A stretch of 64,000 nucleotides of DNA from Flectonema sp. DT1601 (Eukaryota > Euglenozoa > Diplonemea > Diplonemida > Diplonemidae): positions 744,001 to 808,000 of the forward strand of contig OZ025784.1 in the NCBI GenBank assembly GCA_964019425.1, given 5' to 3'. This document shows, in pieces, positions 51,874 to 63,193 of the stretch (positions are counted from its first letter, which is position 1; the number at the start of each line of letters is the position of its first letter). The translations under genes were made by a program, and so were the position numbers. The notes beneath the pieces were generated by a model. That model saw nothing but the letters and a program-made list of their open reading frames with translations. It made no database searches and had not been told where the DNA came from.

Positions 51874-52890
51874 GTCTTTAACGTAGAAACGGAACAGAAA
51901 AAACGTGAACTATTGGAAAAAGAGAATCAACACCTGATCGCTGAATGTGATTTAGTGAAAAGTTCTCTTCTCTCATTAGTTCAAAGAACTAACTCTCTGG
52001 AGGAAAAAAGGACGAGCGAGCTGGCGCGACAATCACAAAGAGCGGACCACGCTGAAATGTTTTATTTCAACTTACAACAAAGGTTCATTCTATTAAACAA
52101 TGAATTAGAATCTAAGTGTAGGGACGAAACTGGAACAAAAATTCAACTCTATTTGTCTCAACAAGAGGTCGCAACATTGCGTGCTGGCCCTCAACTGTCC
52201 CATTTTTCCCAACAATTTTCCCCAACACCCCCTTTTTTATTCGAATCAACGTCCACGGTAAAGAATTATCGACTCCCTCTCATCGCAACAACCTATTACT
52301 CCTGGACTCCCAAACCCCGTCTTTCCTTTTTTTTTAAACCTCATTCTCCATTGATCACGTTCCCTTCTGAACTGTCTCAAAGTAGACTACTGGTATCGTC
52401 TTCTGCTCAAACGGAACAAGAAAAAGACAGTGCGGCGACCTCATCGACGGAAGATTCACCTATTGCGAGGCAATGGTCCGAAGGTAGACTCGATTTACTG
52501 GACAACTACTGTCAAGCGGTAAGTGACTCTCTCCAGACAAATGAGAAAGTGGCGCTGCTCTCGGAAAAACTAGTGGAAGAGCAACGTCGATGCTCCGAGT
52601 TGAGCTATCAACAGAAGACTATCCATAAAGAACAACTGGATCATTCCATGTTGTTGATGGAGATGGCCAGTGAGCTCTCTGAGCAACTCTATTTGGCAAA
52701 AGACCAAAACAGAGCTCTCAAATTTCAGTTACAAACATGGGCAAATGGTTTTAACCCACCCGAAAAGGAAGCGCAAGAAGAAAATGAGACCCCAAAGCGT
52801 CCGAGGGAGCGCCTATCACAAAAAAAGCGAACTCCACCCTCAACGAATCCTCATGATCGCAGAAGAATCTTTTTAGATGACGATTGCTAA
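51874..52890 (+). CDS. LINE coiled-coil C-terminal domain, diverged paralogue (5'-truncated)
   Basis: An open frame of 338 codons beginning at the truncation point; it has no native start codon. It aligns with the C-terminal part of the copy F polyprotein. Strongly conserved are PIARQWSEGR, DLL-x-NYC-x-AV-x-DSL, the heptad stretches QRADHAEMFYFNLQQRFILL and QLYLAKDQNRALKFQLQTWA, and the basic tail QKKRTPPS. Between them, many residues and nearly all of the Pro-rich spacer differ. That an open frame and heptads survive such divergence suggests that this part of the LINE protein is under selection. Confidence 0.75.
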   Translation, partial: VFNVETEQKKRELLEKENQHLIAECDLVKSSLLSLVQRTNSLEEKRTSELARQSQRADHAEMFYFNLQQRFILLNNELESKCRDETGTKIQLYLSQQEVATLRAGPQLSHFSQQFSPTPPFLFESTSTVKNYRLPLIATTYYSWTPKPRLSFFFKPHSPLITFPSELSQSRLLVSSSAQTEQEKDSAATSSTEDSPIARQWSEGRLDLLDNYCQAVSDSLQTNEKVALLSEKLVEEQRRCSELSYQQKTIHKEQLDHSMLLMEMASELSEQLYLAKDQNRALKFQLQTWANGFNPPEKEAQEENETPKRPRERLSQKKRTPPSTNPHDRRRIFLDDDC

Positions 52891-53190
52891 GTTCTAGTTT
52901 CTATTAGTATTAAATTATTTGTATTATTTTGTCGATATGTTTATGTCTGTCCGATCATAACGTCAATCAGATTAATTGTTAATTGTAATTGGTTTGAGCG
53001 CTTATCAAAAAAAAAAAAAAGCGAACTCCAACCTCAACGAACTTTCATGATCGCAGAAGAATCTTTTTAGATGACGATTGCTAAGTTCTAGTTTCTATTA
53101 GTATTTATTTATTTGTATTATTTTGTCGATATGTTTATGTCCGTCAGATCATAACGTTAATCAGATTAATTGTCAATTGTTAATTGTAAA
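52809..53190 (+). repeat. 189-bp tandem duplication across the stop codon of copy G
   Basis: GCGCCTATCACAAAAAAAGC at 52,809 recurs as GCGCTTATC plus an A run at 52,998. The duplicate includes the last codons, the stop and the following UTR (GATGACGATTGCTAAGTTC in both). The second copy is non-coding and has small changes. Confidence 0.75.
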
Positions 53191-53370
53191 TGGTCTAAAC
53201 CCCAATCCAAGTTCCCAAGGCTTGGCATAGATTTGAGTGACGCCTTACTGGCCTCCTCATCCTCTATGAGTGGTGAGGGGGCCAGCAATGGTTTTTTTTT
53301 TTTTTCTCTTATTTCTTTTTTTCTTTTTCTTTTACTCTAATAGGAAATATTTTTGAACAAAATGTGATTA

Positions 53371-53405
<35 letters not shown>

Positions 53406-53519
53406 AATGAATAATAAAAAAAAAAAAAAAAAAAAAAACATGCCTTGGGAATACAACCAAAGCCCCAATTAATCGGTCCTTTCTTTTTTCCTTCTTGTCA
53501 AGTGATCGCTCCACTCGTC

Positions 53520-53960
53520 GATCACCAAAACCGATTGTATTTATATCTGTTCTTTTCTCAACGATCGGCTATACCGATCTTTTTTTTAAAAATAATTGTT
53601 TTCTTCTTCTCGACGATCAGATCCAATTGATCGACCTTTTCTTTTTTTTTCCTTTATTCCTTCCATCCCTCCCGCTCCCCTTATTTTAATAAAAACAAGA
53701 TCAGCACAGCTTGATCGTTAAACTTTTTTTATTTATTTATTTTTTTTTTTTTTTTATTTAAACTGATTGTATTTATATCTGGTTATTTTTCTCAACGATC
53801 GGCTATGCCGATCGACCATTAAAATAATTGTCTTCTTCTTCTCGACGACCAGATCCAATTGATCGACCTTTTCTTTTTTTTTCCTTTATTCCTTCCATCC
53901 CTCCCGCTCCCCTTATTTTAATAAAAACAAGATCAGCTCAGCTTGATCGTTATTTATTTA
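53520..53960 (+). repeat. 212-bp-type tandem repeats of the LINE tail (copy G, about two units)
   Basis: Related to 46,267-46,905 but diverged and shorter: CGATCGGCTATACCGATC and CGATCGGCTATGCCGATC hairpins with changed flanks. One unit fewer than in copies B and F. Confidence 0.75.
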
Positions 53961-54167
53961 TTTATTTATTTTTTTTTTTTTTTTGTTGGTCCTAGTCAAG
54001 ACCTTAAACTGACTAATCGGTCTTAACTTTAACTAAGTGAATGAACCCTTTCCGTTTTCCTTTTCCCTTTATTACTCTCTATCTGGTCTGTTATGTCATA
54101 AATCTCATTTAATTTTATCATTCATTTTAATTTTCACTGTTTCCCATCTACATTTTATTTTCAAATA

Positions 54168-54469
54168 CTGCAACTGGAAATATTACTGCGCTGAATAATT
54201 ACTGCGGGGAAATATTACTGCGCGGAAAAATTAGTGCGGTTTTTTTGAGAAAAGATTAGTGCGGTTTTTTCCACTTGGTGGTAGAAAAAAAATTGGTTGC
54301 TTTTTTGCTGTGTAAGGCACCAGCAGAAAAATGCATCTGGAGAAAAAATCACTTCTGAGCAGAAATATTAGTGCGGTGGAAATATTACTGCGTGGAAAAA
54401 TTAGTGCGGTTTTTTGCAGATTTGGAAATTAGTGCGGTTTTTTCCGCGCAGTAATATTTCCAGTTGCAG
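54168..54469. mobile_element. 302-bp MITE with TA target duplication
   Basis: It begins CTGCAACTGGAAATATTACT and ends with the exact reverse complement (perfect inverted repeat of 24 bp). TA flanks it on both sides (54,166-54,167 and 54,470-54,471). Removing it gives TCAAATAGTTCCGGTC, matching TCAAATAGTTACGGTC in copy F (near 47,104). Internal words GGAAATATTACTGCG and AAATTAGTGCGGTTTTTT repeat several times in both orientations. TA target and size fit a mariner-type MITE; no coding capacity. Confidence 0.88.
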
Positions 54470-54540
54470 TAGTTCCGGTCTGTCTCTGATGTTAAATAAA
54501 ACTGATCATGTTAACTCAATATTTTTTTTTATTATGTGCA

Positions 54541-54638
54541 AGAGATACCAACACGCAAGAGATACCAACGCACATACGAGATACCAGCACTTCCGAGATA
54601 CCGACACACAAGAGATACCAAGACACTTAAGATACCAG
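54541..54638 (+). repeat. GAGATACC short tandem repeats (copy G)
   Basis: About six copies of (GA)GATACCA/G with variable 8-11 bp spacers, homologous to 47,226-47,322 in copy F. Their persistence in a diverged copy suggests that they are part of the functional tail. Confidence 0.7.
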
Positions 54639-54949
54639 CAAGGACAGTGAGAGGTAGAATGAACTCTCCTCCTTGTGTCCGATCCTGATTATTTTTTGTT
54701 GAATTGGTAGTGTTACCTCAGTTTGCTACTCTCGTATCTGTGTTGTGTTAACTCATGTAAGTGATCTTAACTCCTGTTAAATAAAAAAAAAATTTCAAAA
54801 AAAAAGAAATTAAAAAAGAAGAATTTTCAAATGAAGTTATATCAACCCCTGCCACCCATTATGATCAATTCCGCTTGTTTTTTTTTTTTTTTTTTTTTTT
54901 TCTTCTTTCTTTTCTTCAAATATAAAAAAAAATTAAAAATATAAAAGAT

Positions 54950-55463
54950 GAAACAATGTTATCATTGTTTTTTTTATCGATCGACTATGTCGATTACTTC
55001 CAGTTTTCCGTCCTGGTCAAGACGCTAAACTGATTGTTTTTTTTTTTTTTTTAAAAAATTAATAAAAAGAATATAAAAAAAAAAAAAAAAGAATAAACAA
55101 TGTTATCATTGTTTTTTTTTATCGTTCGACTTTGTCGACTAATTTCTATTTTCCGTTTCTTTTCTTTAAATAATAAATAAAAAGAATTTAAAATAAAAAA
55201 AAAGAATAAACAATGTTATCATTGTTTTTTTATCGATCGACTATGTCGATTACTTTCTATTTTCCGTCCTGGTCAAGACGCTAAACTGATTGTTTTTTTT
55301 TCAAAATTAATAAAAAAGAATATAAAAAAAAAAAAAAAAAAAAAAGAATAAACAATGTTATCATTGTTTTTTTATCGATCGACTATGTCGATCACTTTCT
55401 ATTTTCCGTCCTGGTCAAGACGCTAAACTGATTGTTTTTTTTTTCAAAATTAATAAAAAAGAA

Positions 55464-55494
<31 letters not shown>

Positions 55495-58122
55495 GAATAA
55501 ACAATGTTATCATTGTTTTTTTTATCGTTCGACTTTGTTGACTAATTTCTATTTTCCGTTTTTTTTCTTTAAAAAATAAATAAAAAGAATTTAAAATAAA
55601 AAAAAAGAATAAACAATGTTATCATTGTTTTTTTATCGATCGACTATGTCGATCACTTTCTATTTTCCGTCCTGGTCAAGACGCTAAACTGATTGTTTTT
55701 TTTCAAAATTAATAAAAAAGAATATAAAAAAAAAAAAAAAAAAGAATAAACAATGTTATCATTGTTTTTTTTTTTATCGTTCGACTTTGTCGACTAATTT
55801 CTATTTTCCGTTTCTTTTCTTTAAAGAATAAATAAAAAGAATTTAAAATAAAAAAAAAGAATAAACAATGCTATCATTGTTTTTTTTATCGATCGACTAT
55901 GTCGATCACTTTCTATTTTCCGTCCTGGTCAAGACGCTAAACTGATTGTTTTTTTTTTTCAAAATTAATAAAAAAGAATATAAAAAAATACAAAAAAAAA
56001 GAATAAACAATGTTATCATTGTTTTTTTTTATCGTTCGACTTTGTCGACTAATTTCTATTTTCCGTTTTTTTTCTTTTAAAAATAAATAAAAAGAATTTA
56101 AAATAAAAAAAAAGAATAAACAATGTTATCATTGTTTTTTTATCGATCGACTATGTCGATCACTTTCTATTTTCCGTCCTGGTCAAGACGCTAAACTGAT
56201 TGTTTTTTTTTTTTCAAAATAAAAAAAAAATATTAAAAAAAAAAAAATAAAAAAAAAAAAGAATAAACAATGTTATCATTGTTTTTCTTTATCGTTCGAC
56301 TTTGTTGACTAATTTCTATTTTCCGTTTTTTTTTCTTTAAAAAATAAATAAAAAGAATTTAAAAAAAAAAAAAAAAAAAAAAGAATAAACAATGTTATCA
56401 TTGTTTTTTTTATCGATCGACTATGTCGATTACTTTCTATTTTCCGTCCTGGTCAAGACGCTAAACTGATTGTTTTTTTTTCAAAATTAATAAAAAAGAA
56501 TATAAAAAAATACAAAAAAAAGAATAAACAATGTTATCATTGTTTTCTTTATCGATCGACTATGTCGATTACTTTCTATTTTCCGTCCTGGTCAAGACGC
56601 TAAACTGATTGTTTTTTTTTCAAAATTAATAAAAAAGAATATAAAAAAATACAAAAAAAAGAATAAACAATGTTATCATTGTTTTTTTTATCGATCGACT
56701 ATGTCGATTACTTTCTATTTTCCGTCCTGGTCAAGACGCTAAACTGATTGTTTTTTTTTCAAAATTAATAAAAAAGAATATAAAAAAATACAAAAAAAAG
56801 AATAAACAATGTTATCATTGTTTTTTTTATCGATCGACTATGTCGATTACTTTCTATTTTCCGTCCTGGTCAAGACGCTAAACTGATTGTTTTTTTTTTC
56901 AAAATTAATAAAAAAGAATATAAAAAAATACAAAAAAAAGAATAAACAATGTTATCATTGTTTTTTTTATCGATCGACTATGTCGATTACTTTCTATTTT
57001 CCGTCCTGGTCAAGACGCTAAACTGATTGTTTTTTTTTTCAAAATAAAAAAAAAATATTAAAAAAAAAAAAATAAAAAAAAAGAATAAACAATGTTATCA
57101 TTGTTTTTTTTTATCGTTCGACTTTGTTGACTAATTTCTATTTTCCGTTTTTTTTCTTTAAAAAATAAAAAAAAAGAATTTAAAAAAAAAAAAAAAAAAA
57201 GAATAAACAATGTTATCATTGTTTTTTTTATCGATCGACTATGTCGATTACTTTCTATTTTCCGTCCTGGTCAAGACGCTAAACTGATTGTTTTTTTTTC
57301 AAAATTAATAAAAAAAAAGAATATAAAAAAATACAAAAAAAAGAATAAACAATGTTATCATTGTTTTTTTTTATCGTTCGACTTTGTCGACTAATTTCTA
57401 TTTTCCGTTTTTTTTCTTTAAAAAATTAATAAAAAGAATTTAAAATAAAAAAAAAAAAGAATAAACAATGTTATCATTGTTTTTTTTATCGATCGACTAT
57501 GTCGATTACTTTCTATTTTCCGTCCTGGTCAAGACGCTAAACTGATTGTTTTTTTTTTCAAAATTAATAAAAAAGAATATAAAAAAAATAAAAAAAAAAA
57601 AGAATAAACAATGTTATCATTGTTTTTTTTTATCGTTCGACTTTGTTGACTAATTTCTATTTTCCATTTTTTTTCTTTTTAAAAATAAATAAAAAGAATT
57701 AAAATAAAAAAAAAAAAAAAAGAATAAACAATGTTATCATTGTTTTTTTTATCGATCGACTATGTCGATTACTTTCTATTTTCCGTCCTGGTCAGGACGC
57801 TAAACTGATTGTTTTTTCTTTAAAAATAAATAAAAAGAATAAAAAAAAAAAAAAAAGGAATAAACAATGTTATCATTGTTTTTTTTTTATCGATCGACTA
57901 TGTCGATTACTTACTATTTTCCGTCCTGGTCAAGACGCTAAACTGATTGTTTTTTCTTTAAAATAATTAAAAAGATTTAAAAAAAAAAAAAAAAAAAAAA
58001 AATGAATAAACAATGTTATCATTGTTTTTTTTTCTATCGATCAACTATGTCGATTAATTTCTATTTTCCGTCCTGATCGAGACGCTAAACTGATTGTTTC
58101 CTTTTTTTAAATAATAAATAAG

Positions 58123-58148
<26 letters not shown>
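54950..58148 (+). repeat. Hairpin satellite array of LINE copy G
   Basis: Plus-strand satellite with the same hairpins as the other copies. Four or more adjacent units near 56,470-57,010 are almost identical (with the TATAAAAAAATACAAAAAAAA linker), evidence of very recent single-unit amplification. Confidence 0.85.
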
Positions 58149-58154
<6 letters not shown>

Positions 58155-58555
58155 ATCTCCCTGCTATCCCTCATATCCCCACAATAATATTATACCTTTT
58201 CATTTTCTCTTTCCTTTTCTGGTCTTTTTTTTTTTCTTTTTTTCCTTTTTCATACAACGTTTTTTATTTATATATATATATTTTTTTTTTTTTTTTTCAT
58301 GTTTGATTATTTCCTCTTCATTTTTTTTTTTCTTTTCTTTTCTTTCTTTTTTTTTTTTTTTCCTCTGCCTCTCTCTTAATTCTGTTCGTTTCTTTGAAAC
58401 GAAAATTCATTTGAATATTATTCCTTGGTCAGCAACCATCATTGTCGCCCTTTGGGCCTGTTAAAAAAAAATAAAATAAAAAGAAAGTTTACATCGGGAA
58501 TAGGGCAGGAGCCAAAAGCTCCCAGTCCGTTACTTCCCACTTTATCGAAATTCCC

Positions 58556-59063
58556 ATATTGTCGAGCTAGTGCAGAAAGAGAAGTCTTCGATTCATCGCG
58601 TTCTGCTGTTAACCGTTGAATTACTCCTTCCAGAAGTTCATATTCTTTTCTATCTTTTTCAATAATTAAAACAGGGGGCGCAGGAGGAAGTGAGGATGGA
58701 TCCTGGTTGGTAGCTTTGATCTCAACAGGTAATCCATTTAGAAACTGCTTGTCTTTCTCGAGGGAGGCTGACATCGCATTAAAGTAAAATAAAAATAGAA
58801 CATAAAAAATTCGTTCTTTCATTTGCTCTAATTCGTTTTCTAAAATCTGGCATTTCAAGGAAAGTTTCAGCCTTAATTTTCCTTCTTTTTTTTTGTACAA
58901 GGGGGTTTGAGAACCCATGTCAGATTGAGTTCTTATCACTATAGCGAAATCAGCAGGAAGTGTTTGCGATCCCGTTGACATGAGTTCAGGTGGGGGAGTC
59001 TGGAAAGAGATGGAAGAAATAGAAGAGAATGACAAGGAGAGTCCAGTGAGCTCATCCTCATCT
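58556..59063 (-). pseudogene. LINE copy B: upstream coding piece at its 5' truncation
   Basis: The minus-strand frame corresponds to the Ser-rich linker and first heptads after the endonuclease (LLDEDELTGLSLSFSS to SALARQY). It differs from copy F by a few residues (FLNG for LLNG, LARQY for LVRQY). It is cut at 58,556 by copy G and ends at 59,063 where the LINE insertion meets the 1,396-bp repeat. Confidence 0.78.
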
Positions 59064-59534
59064 ATAGGAGAAGGGATAGAAAACGAACATAACAATAAGA
59101 TTCTAAGTGAGGAACACTTAGCAGAAATACTTAGCAGCTTTTAAGGAGCTGAAAAGCAAAAAAAAAATCTAAGTGAGAAACACTTAGTAGAAACACTTTG
59201 TAGCTAATTGAGCTGAAAATAAAAAAATAAAAAATTTTCTAAGTGAGAGATACTTAGCAACTTTTAGAACAAATATTTCAGTAAATAACCTGTTGAAATG
59301 GTAGTTAATGTAACCATTACAGGTTTGATGCCAATACTGACAAAGACTGAGTTGAGTTTACCAGGTGAGATTTGGACTGTTAGCTTTTGGCTAAGGCCCT
59401 CCCTGAAGAGCAAGAACAAAAAAACTACTCACACCTGAAGAAAACATACACAAAGAACACACTGTAAGCTGTGTGTGTATTTTGTGTTTGTCACAACAGG
59501 AGAGAAAAGAAAGAATGTCAAGGTTGGTCACCTT
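59064..59534. repeat. 1,396-bp tandem repeat, end of copy 2 and start of copy 3
   Basis: It continues copy 2 exactly where LINE copy B interrupted it at 33,390, then starts copy 3 at 59,349. The spacing from copy 2, after subtracting the 25,673-bp LINE nest, is 1,396 less one base. It includes the three CTAAGTG hairpins (59,103 on). Copy 3 is cut at 59,534 by LINE copy D1. Confidence 0.85.
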
Positions 59535-60060
59535 ATGTTATCATTGTTTTTTTATCGATCGACTATGTCGATCACTTTCTATTTTCCGTCCTGGTCAGGA
59601 CGCTAAACTGATTGTTTTTTCTTTAAAAATAAATAAAAAGAATAAAAAAAAAAAAAAAGGAATAAACAATGTTATCATTGTTTTTTTTTTTTATCGATCG
59701 ACTATGTCGATTACTTTCTATTTTCCGTCCTGGTCAAGACGCTAAACTGATTGTTTTTTCTTTAAAAATAAATAAAAAGAATAAAAAAAAAAAAAAAAGG
59801 AATAAACAATGTTATCATTGTTTTTTTTTATCGATCGACTATGTCGATTACTTTCTATTTTCCGTCCTAGTCAAGACGCTAAACTGATTGTTTTTTCTTT
59901 AAAATAATTAAAAGGATTTTAAAAAAAAAAAAAAAAAAAAAAAAAGAATAAACAATGTTATCATTGTTTTTTTATCGATCGACTATGTCGATTAATTTCT
60001 ATTTTCCGTCCTGATCGAGACACTAAACTGATTGTTTCCTTTTTTTAAATAATAAATAAA
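59535..60060 (+). mobile_element. LINE copy D1, satellite fragment only
   Basis: Plus-strand satellite of five or so units, starting mid-hairpin (ATGTTATCATTG) at 59,535 in the 1,396-bp repeat. It ends after the last-unit variant (CGTCCTGATCGAGACA) in AAATAATAAATAAA. It lacks the terminal block, unlike all other copies, and abuts a protein-coding-like fragment at 60,061. Confidence 0.7.
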
Positions 60061-60241
60061 ACGCAGGCAGAATCCACCTCTGCCAAAAAACCGAAAGCTG
60101 AGGCAGACCGTCCACCGCTTACCGCAGCCGACCCTGATGGAAGCCCGAGGTCAACGGCCAGCCCGAAGAATAAGAAGCAATGGTCCCCTGGCTCAGACTC
60201 ACAAGACGAGCCCGTACCATTGAAGAAGCCGAAGACATCTG

Positions 60242-60761
60242 TTTCCGTCCTGATCGAGACGCTAAACTGATTGTTTCCTTTTTTTTTTTAAATAATAAAT
60301 AAAAAAATAAAAAAATAAAAAAATAAAAAAATAAAAAAAAGAGCATCTCCCTGCTATCCCTCATATCCCCACAATAATATTATACCTTTTCATTTTCTCT
60401 TTCCTTTTCTGGTCTTTTTTTTTTTTTTTTTTTTTTTCTTTTTTTCCTTTTTCATACAACGTTTTTTTTACTTATATATATATATTTTTTTTTTTTTTTT
60501 TCATGTTTGATTATTTCCTCTTCATTTTTTTTTTTTCTTTTTTCTTTTCTTTCTTTTTTTTCTTTTTTTCTCTGCCTCTCTCTTAATTCTGTTCGTTTCT
60601 TTGAAACGAAAATTCATTTGAATATTATTCCTTGGTCAGCAACCATCATTGTCGCCCTTTGGGCCTGTTAAAAAAAATAAAAAATAAAAAGAAAGTTTAC
60701 ATCGGGAATAGGGCAGGAGCCAAAAGCTCCCAGTCCGTTACTTCCCACTTTATCGAAATTC
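60242..60761 (+). mobile_element. LINE copy D2, short 3' end only
   Basis: A 520-bp plus-strand insertion, 5'-truncated in the last satellite unit (TTTCCGTCCTGATCGAGACG), then the terminal block from 60,340 to CGAAATTC at 60,761. It interrupts the repeat-bearing gene, whose frame continues with GAGGTGGCCCAG. No target duplication is visible. Confidence 0.8.
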
Positions 60762-60976
60762 GAGGTGGCCCAGGAAGCTACAGACCCTCCGGAGAAAGTA
60801 GGACTCGATGCCTCCGAAGAACCAGCTAACACCCACACGGAAGGGGAGCATGCCTAGCAGACACCTTCACCAAGGAAGTGCGTGATACCTCCGATGAACC
60901 AGCAGACAGCCTCACCAACGAAGAACATGATGCCGCCGTAGAACCAGCAGGCACCCTCACGGAAGGAGAATATGCC

Positions 60977-61550
60977 TTCCCCATTTACTTTTTATTTTCT
61001 ATTAGTTCTGGTCAGAAACTCCTGGGCAGCAAGAAGGAAAGTAGTTAAGTACTTCTGGGTGTTTGGCATCACCCCCCATAGTGAGCAAGTACAACAGGTA
61101 GCATTGGTAGTCTGTTGATCCTGAGTGATCCCAGCTACAGTTTTGTTTTTCTTTCTTTTTTTTAGAAGAAGATCAGGACATCCAAGCACTGCTGGATAGT
61201 TGCTGAATGCAGGGCCTGCCTGTGGCATTATAATAACAGGCTAAGTCATTTGTAGTTCATAGTTTACCTTTGATTTTATAACTTCACACAGGGTACTATG
61301 AACGATGAGAGATCCAGTGGGATCACTCAGGGTCTAGTAGAGACCACCAATGTTGTGCGTTGATAGGCAAGGTGACCAACCTTGACATTCTTTCTTTTCT
61401 CTCCTGTTGTGACAAACACAAAATACACACACAGCTTACAGTGTGTTCTTTGTGTATGTTTTCTTCAGGTGTGAGTAGTTTTTTTGTTCTTGCTCTTCAG
61501 GGAGGGCCTTAGCCAAAAGCTAACAGTCCAAATCTCACCTGGTAACTTAA
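60977..61550 (-). repeat. Reverse fragment of the 1,396-bp repeat inside the broken gene
   Basis: Corresponds to about 30,883-31,470, reversed and nearly identical in the core, with weaker matching at its two edges. It sits between gene pieces that end ..GAATATGCC and resume TCCGGAGAACTGACAG. Its presence outside the tandem array shows that this sequence can move or be copied. Confidence 0.7.
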
Positions 61551-61673
61551 CTCCGGAGAACTGACAGACACCCCCACCAATGAAGTGCGTGGAACCTCCG
61601 AAGAATCAGTAGACATCCTCACCAAAGAAGAACATGATGCCTCCGTAGAAACAGAGGATGCCCTCACGGAAGG

Positions 61674-62091
61674 CTGAATTCGATAGAGTGGGAAGTAACG
61701 GACTGGGAGCTTTTGGCTCCTGCCCTATTCCCGATGTAAACTTTCTTTTTATTTTTTTTTTTTTTTTTTAACAGGCCCAGAGGGCGACAATGACTGTTGC
61801 TGACCAAGGAATAATATTCAAATGAATTTTCGTTTCAAAGAAACGAACAGAATTAAGAGAGAGGCAGAGAAAAAAAAAAAAAAAAGAAAGAAAAGAAAAG
61901 AAAAAAAAAATATGAAGAGGAAATAATCAAACATGAAAAAAATAAAAAAAAAAAAATAAAATATAAATAAAAAACGTTGTATGAAAAAGGAAAAAAAAGA
62001 AAAAAAAAAAAAAAAAAAAAAAGACCAGAAAAGGAAAGAGAAAATGAAAAGGTATAATATTATTGTGGGGATATGAGGATAGCAGGGAGAT

Positions 62092-62126
<35 letters not shown>

Positions 62127-63193
62127 TTATTATTTAAAAAAAGGAAACAATCAGTTTAGCGTCTCGATCGGGACGGAAAATAGAAATTAATCGACATAGT
62201 CGATCGATAGAAAAAAAAACAATGATAACATTGTTTATTCTTTTTTTTTTTTTTTTTTTTTTTTAAATCCTTTTAATTATTTTAAAGAAAAAACAATCAG
62301 TTTAGCGTCTTGACCAGGACGGAAAATAGAAAGTGATCGACATAGTCGATCGATAAAAAAACAATGATAACATTGTTTATTCATTTTTTTTATTTTTTTT
62401 TAAATTCTTATTATTTATTTTTTAAAGAAAAAAAAACGGAAAATAAAAATTAGTCGACAAAGTCGAACGATAAAAAAAAAACAATGATAACATTGTTTAT
62501 TCTTTTTTTTTTTGTTTTTTTTTTATATTCTTTTTTATTAATTTTGAAAAAAAAAACAATCAGTTTAGCGTCTTGACCAGGACGGAAAATAGAAAGTAAT
62601 CGACATAGTCGATCGATAAAAAAACAATGATAACATTGTTTAATCTTTTTTTTTAAATTCTTTTTATTTATTTTTTAAAGCAAAAAAACGGAAAATAGAA
62701 ATTAGTCGACAAAGTCGAACGATAAAAAAACAATGATAACATTGTTTATTCTTTTTTTTATTTTTTTTATATTTTTTTTTAATTAATTTTGAAAAAAAAA
62801 CAATCAGTTTAGCGTCTTGACCAGGACGGAAAATAGAAAGCGATCGACATAGTCGATCGATAAGAAAACAATGATAACATTGTTTATTCTTTTTTTTTAT
62901 TTTAAATTCTTTTTATTTATTTTTTAAAGAAAAAAAACGGAAAATAGAAATTAGTCGACAAGGACGAACGATAAAAAAAAACAATGATAACATTGTTTAT
63001 TCTTTTTTTTGTATTTTTTTTATATTCTTTTTTATTAATTTTGAAAAAAAAAAAAAAAAACAGTCAGTTTAGCGTCTTGACCAGGACGGAAAATAGAAAG
63101 TGATCGACATAGTCGATCGATAAAAAAACAATGATAACATTGTTTATTCTTTTTTTTTATTTTAAATTCTTTTTATTTATTTTTTAAAGAAAA
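61674..63193 (-). mobile_element. LINE copy E, 5'-truncated, inserted in the broken gene
   Basis: A minus-strand copy. Its 3' end is at 61,674 (CTGAATTCGATAGAGTGGG on the plus strand), terminal block to 62,095, then satellite to 63,193. The gene reads ..CTCACGGAAGG before and GAACATGCCTCCGG after, matching the uninterrupted sibling repeat CTCACGGAAGGAGAATATGCC, so at most one base was lost and none duplicated. Confidence 0.82.

Larger units (their letters stand above)
51873..58553 (+). mobile_element. LINE copy G, diverged subfamily, inserted in the coding part of copy B
   Basis: 5'-truncated inside the coiled-coil coding region. It carries a 3' UTR with a tandem duplication, the stem-loop (53,248-53,285), 212-bp repeats (53,520-53,960), GAGATACC repeats, the hairpin satellite (54,950-58,148) and the terminal block (58,151-58,553). 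Copy B reads ..CTTCCACTAAGTC before it and ATATTGTCG after it, which are adjacent in copy F. There is no target duplication, and GTC microhomology lies at the 5' junction. A TA MITE is inserted in its tail. Confidence 0.8.
33391..59063 (-). mobile_element. LINE copy B (minus strand), recipient of copies F and G and of a TTAA element
   Basis: Its pieces in genomic order are: terminal block 33,393-33,795, satellite 33,796-36,514 and 39,493-40,280, sub-terminal repeats 40,281-41,679, 3' UTR and end of the coding region 50,560-51,872, and upstream coding 58,556-59,063, where it is 5'-truncated. The target is the 1,396-bp repeat. It reads ..GAACAAAAGG up to 33,390 and continues at 59,064 with one base lost and no target duplication. 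The pieces join on either side of copies F and G at matching bases, so B was there first. It is nearly identical to copy F, hence recent. Confidence 0.8.

Noticed and set aside
54414-54650. A 78-codon frame rich in RYQ/RDT over the GAGATACC repeats.
   Set aside because: It is a by-product of the short DNA repeats and runs out of the MITE end; there is no counterpart frame in copies B and F.
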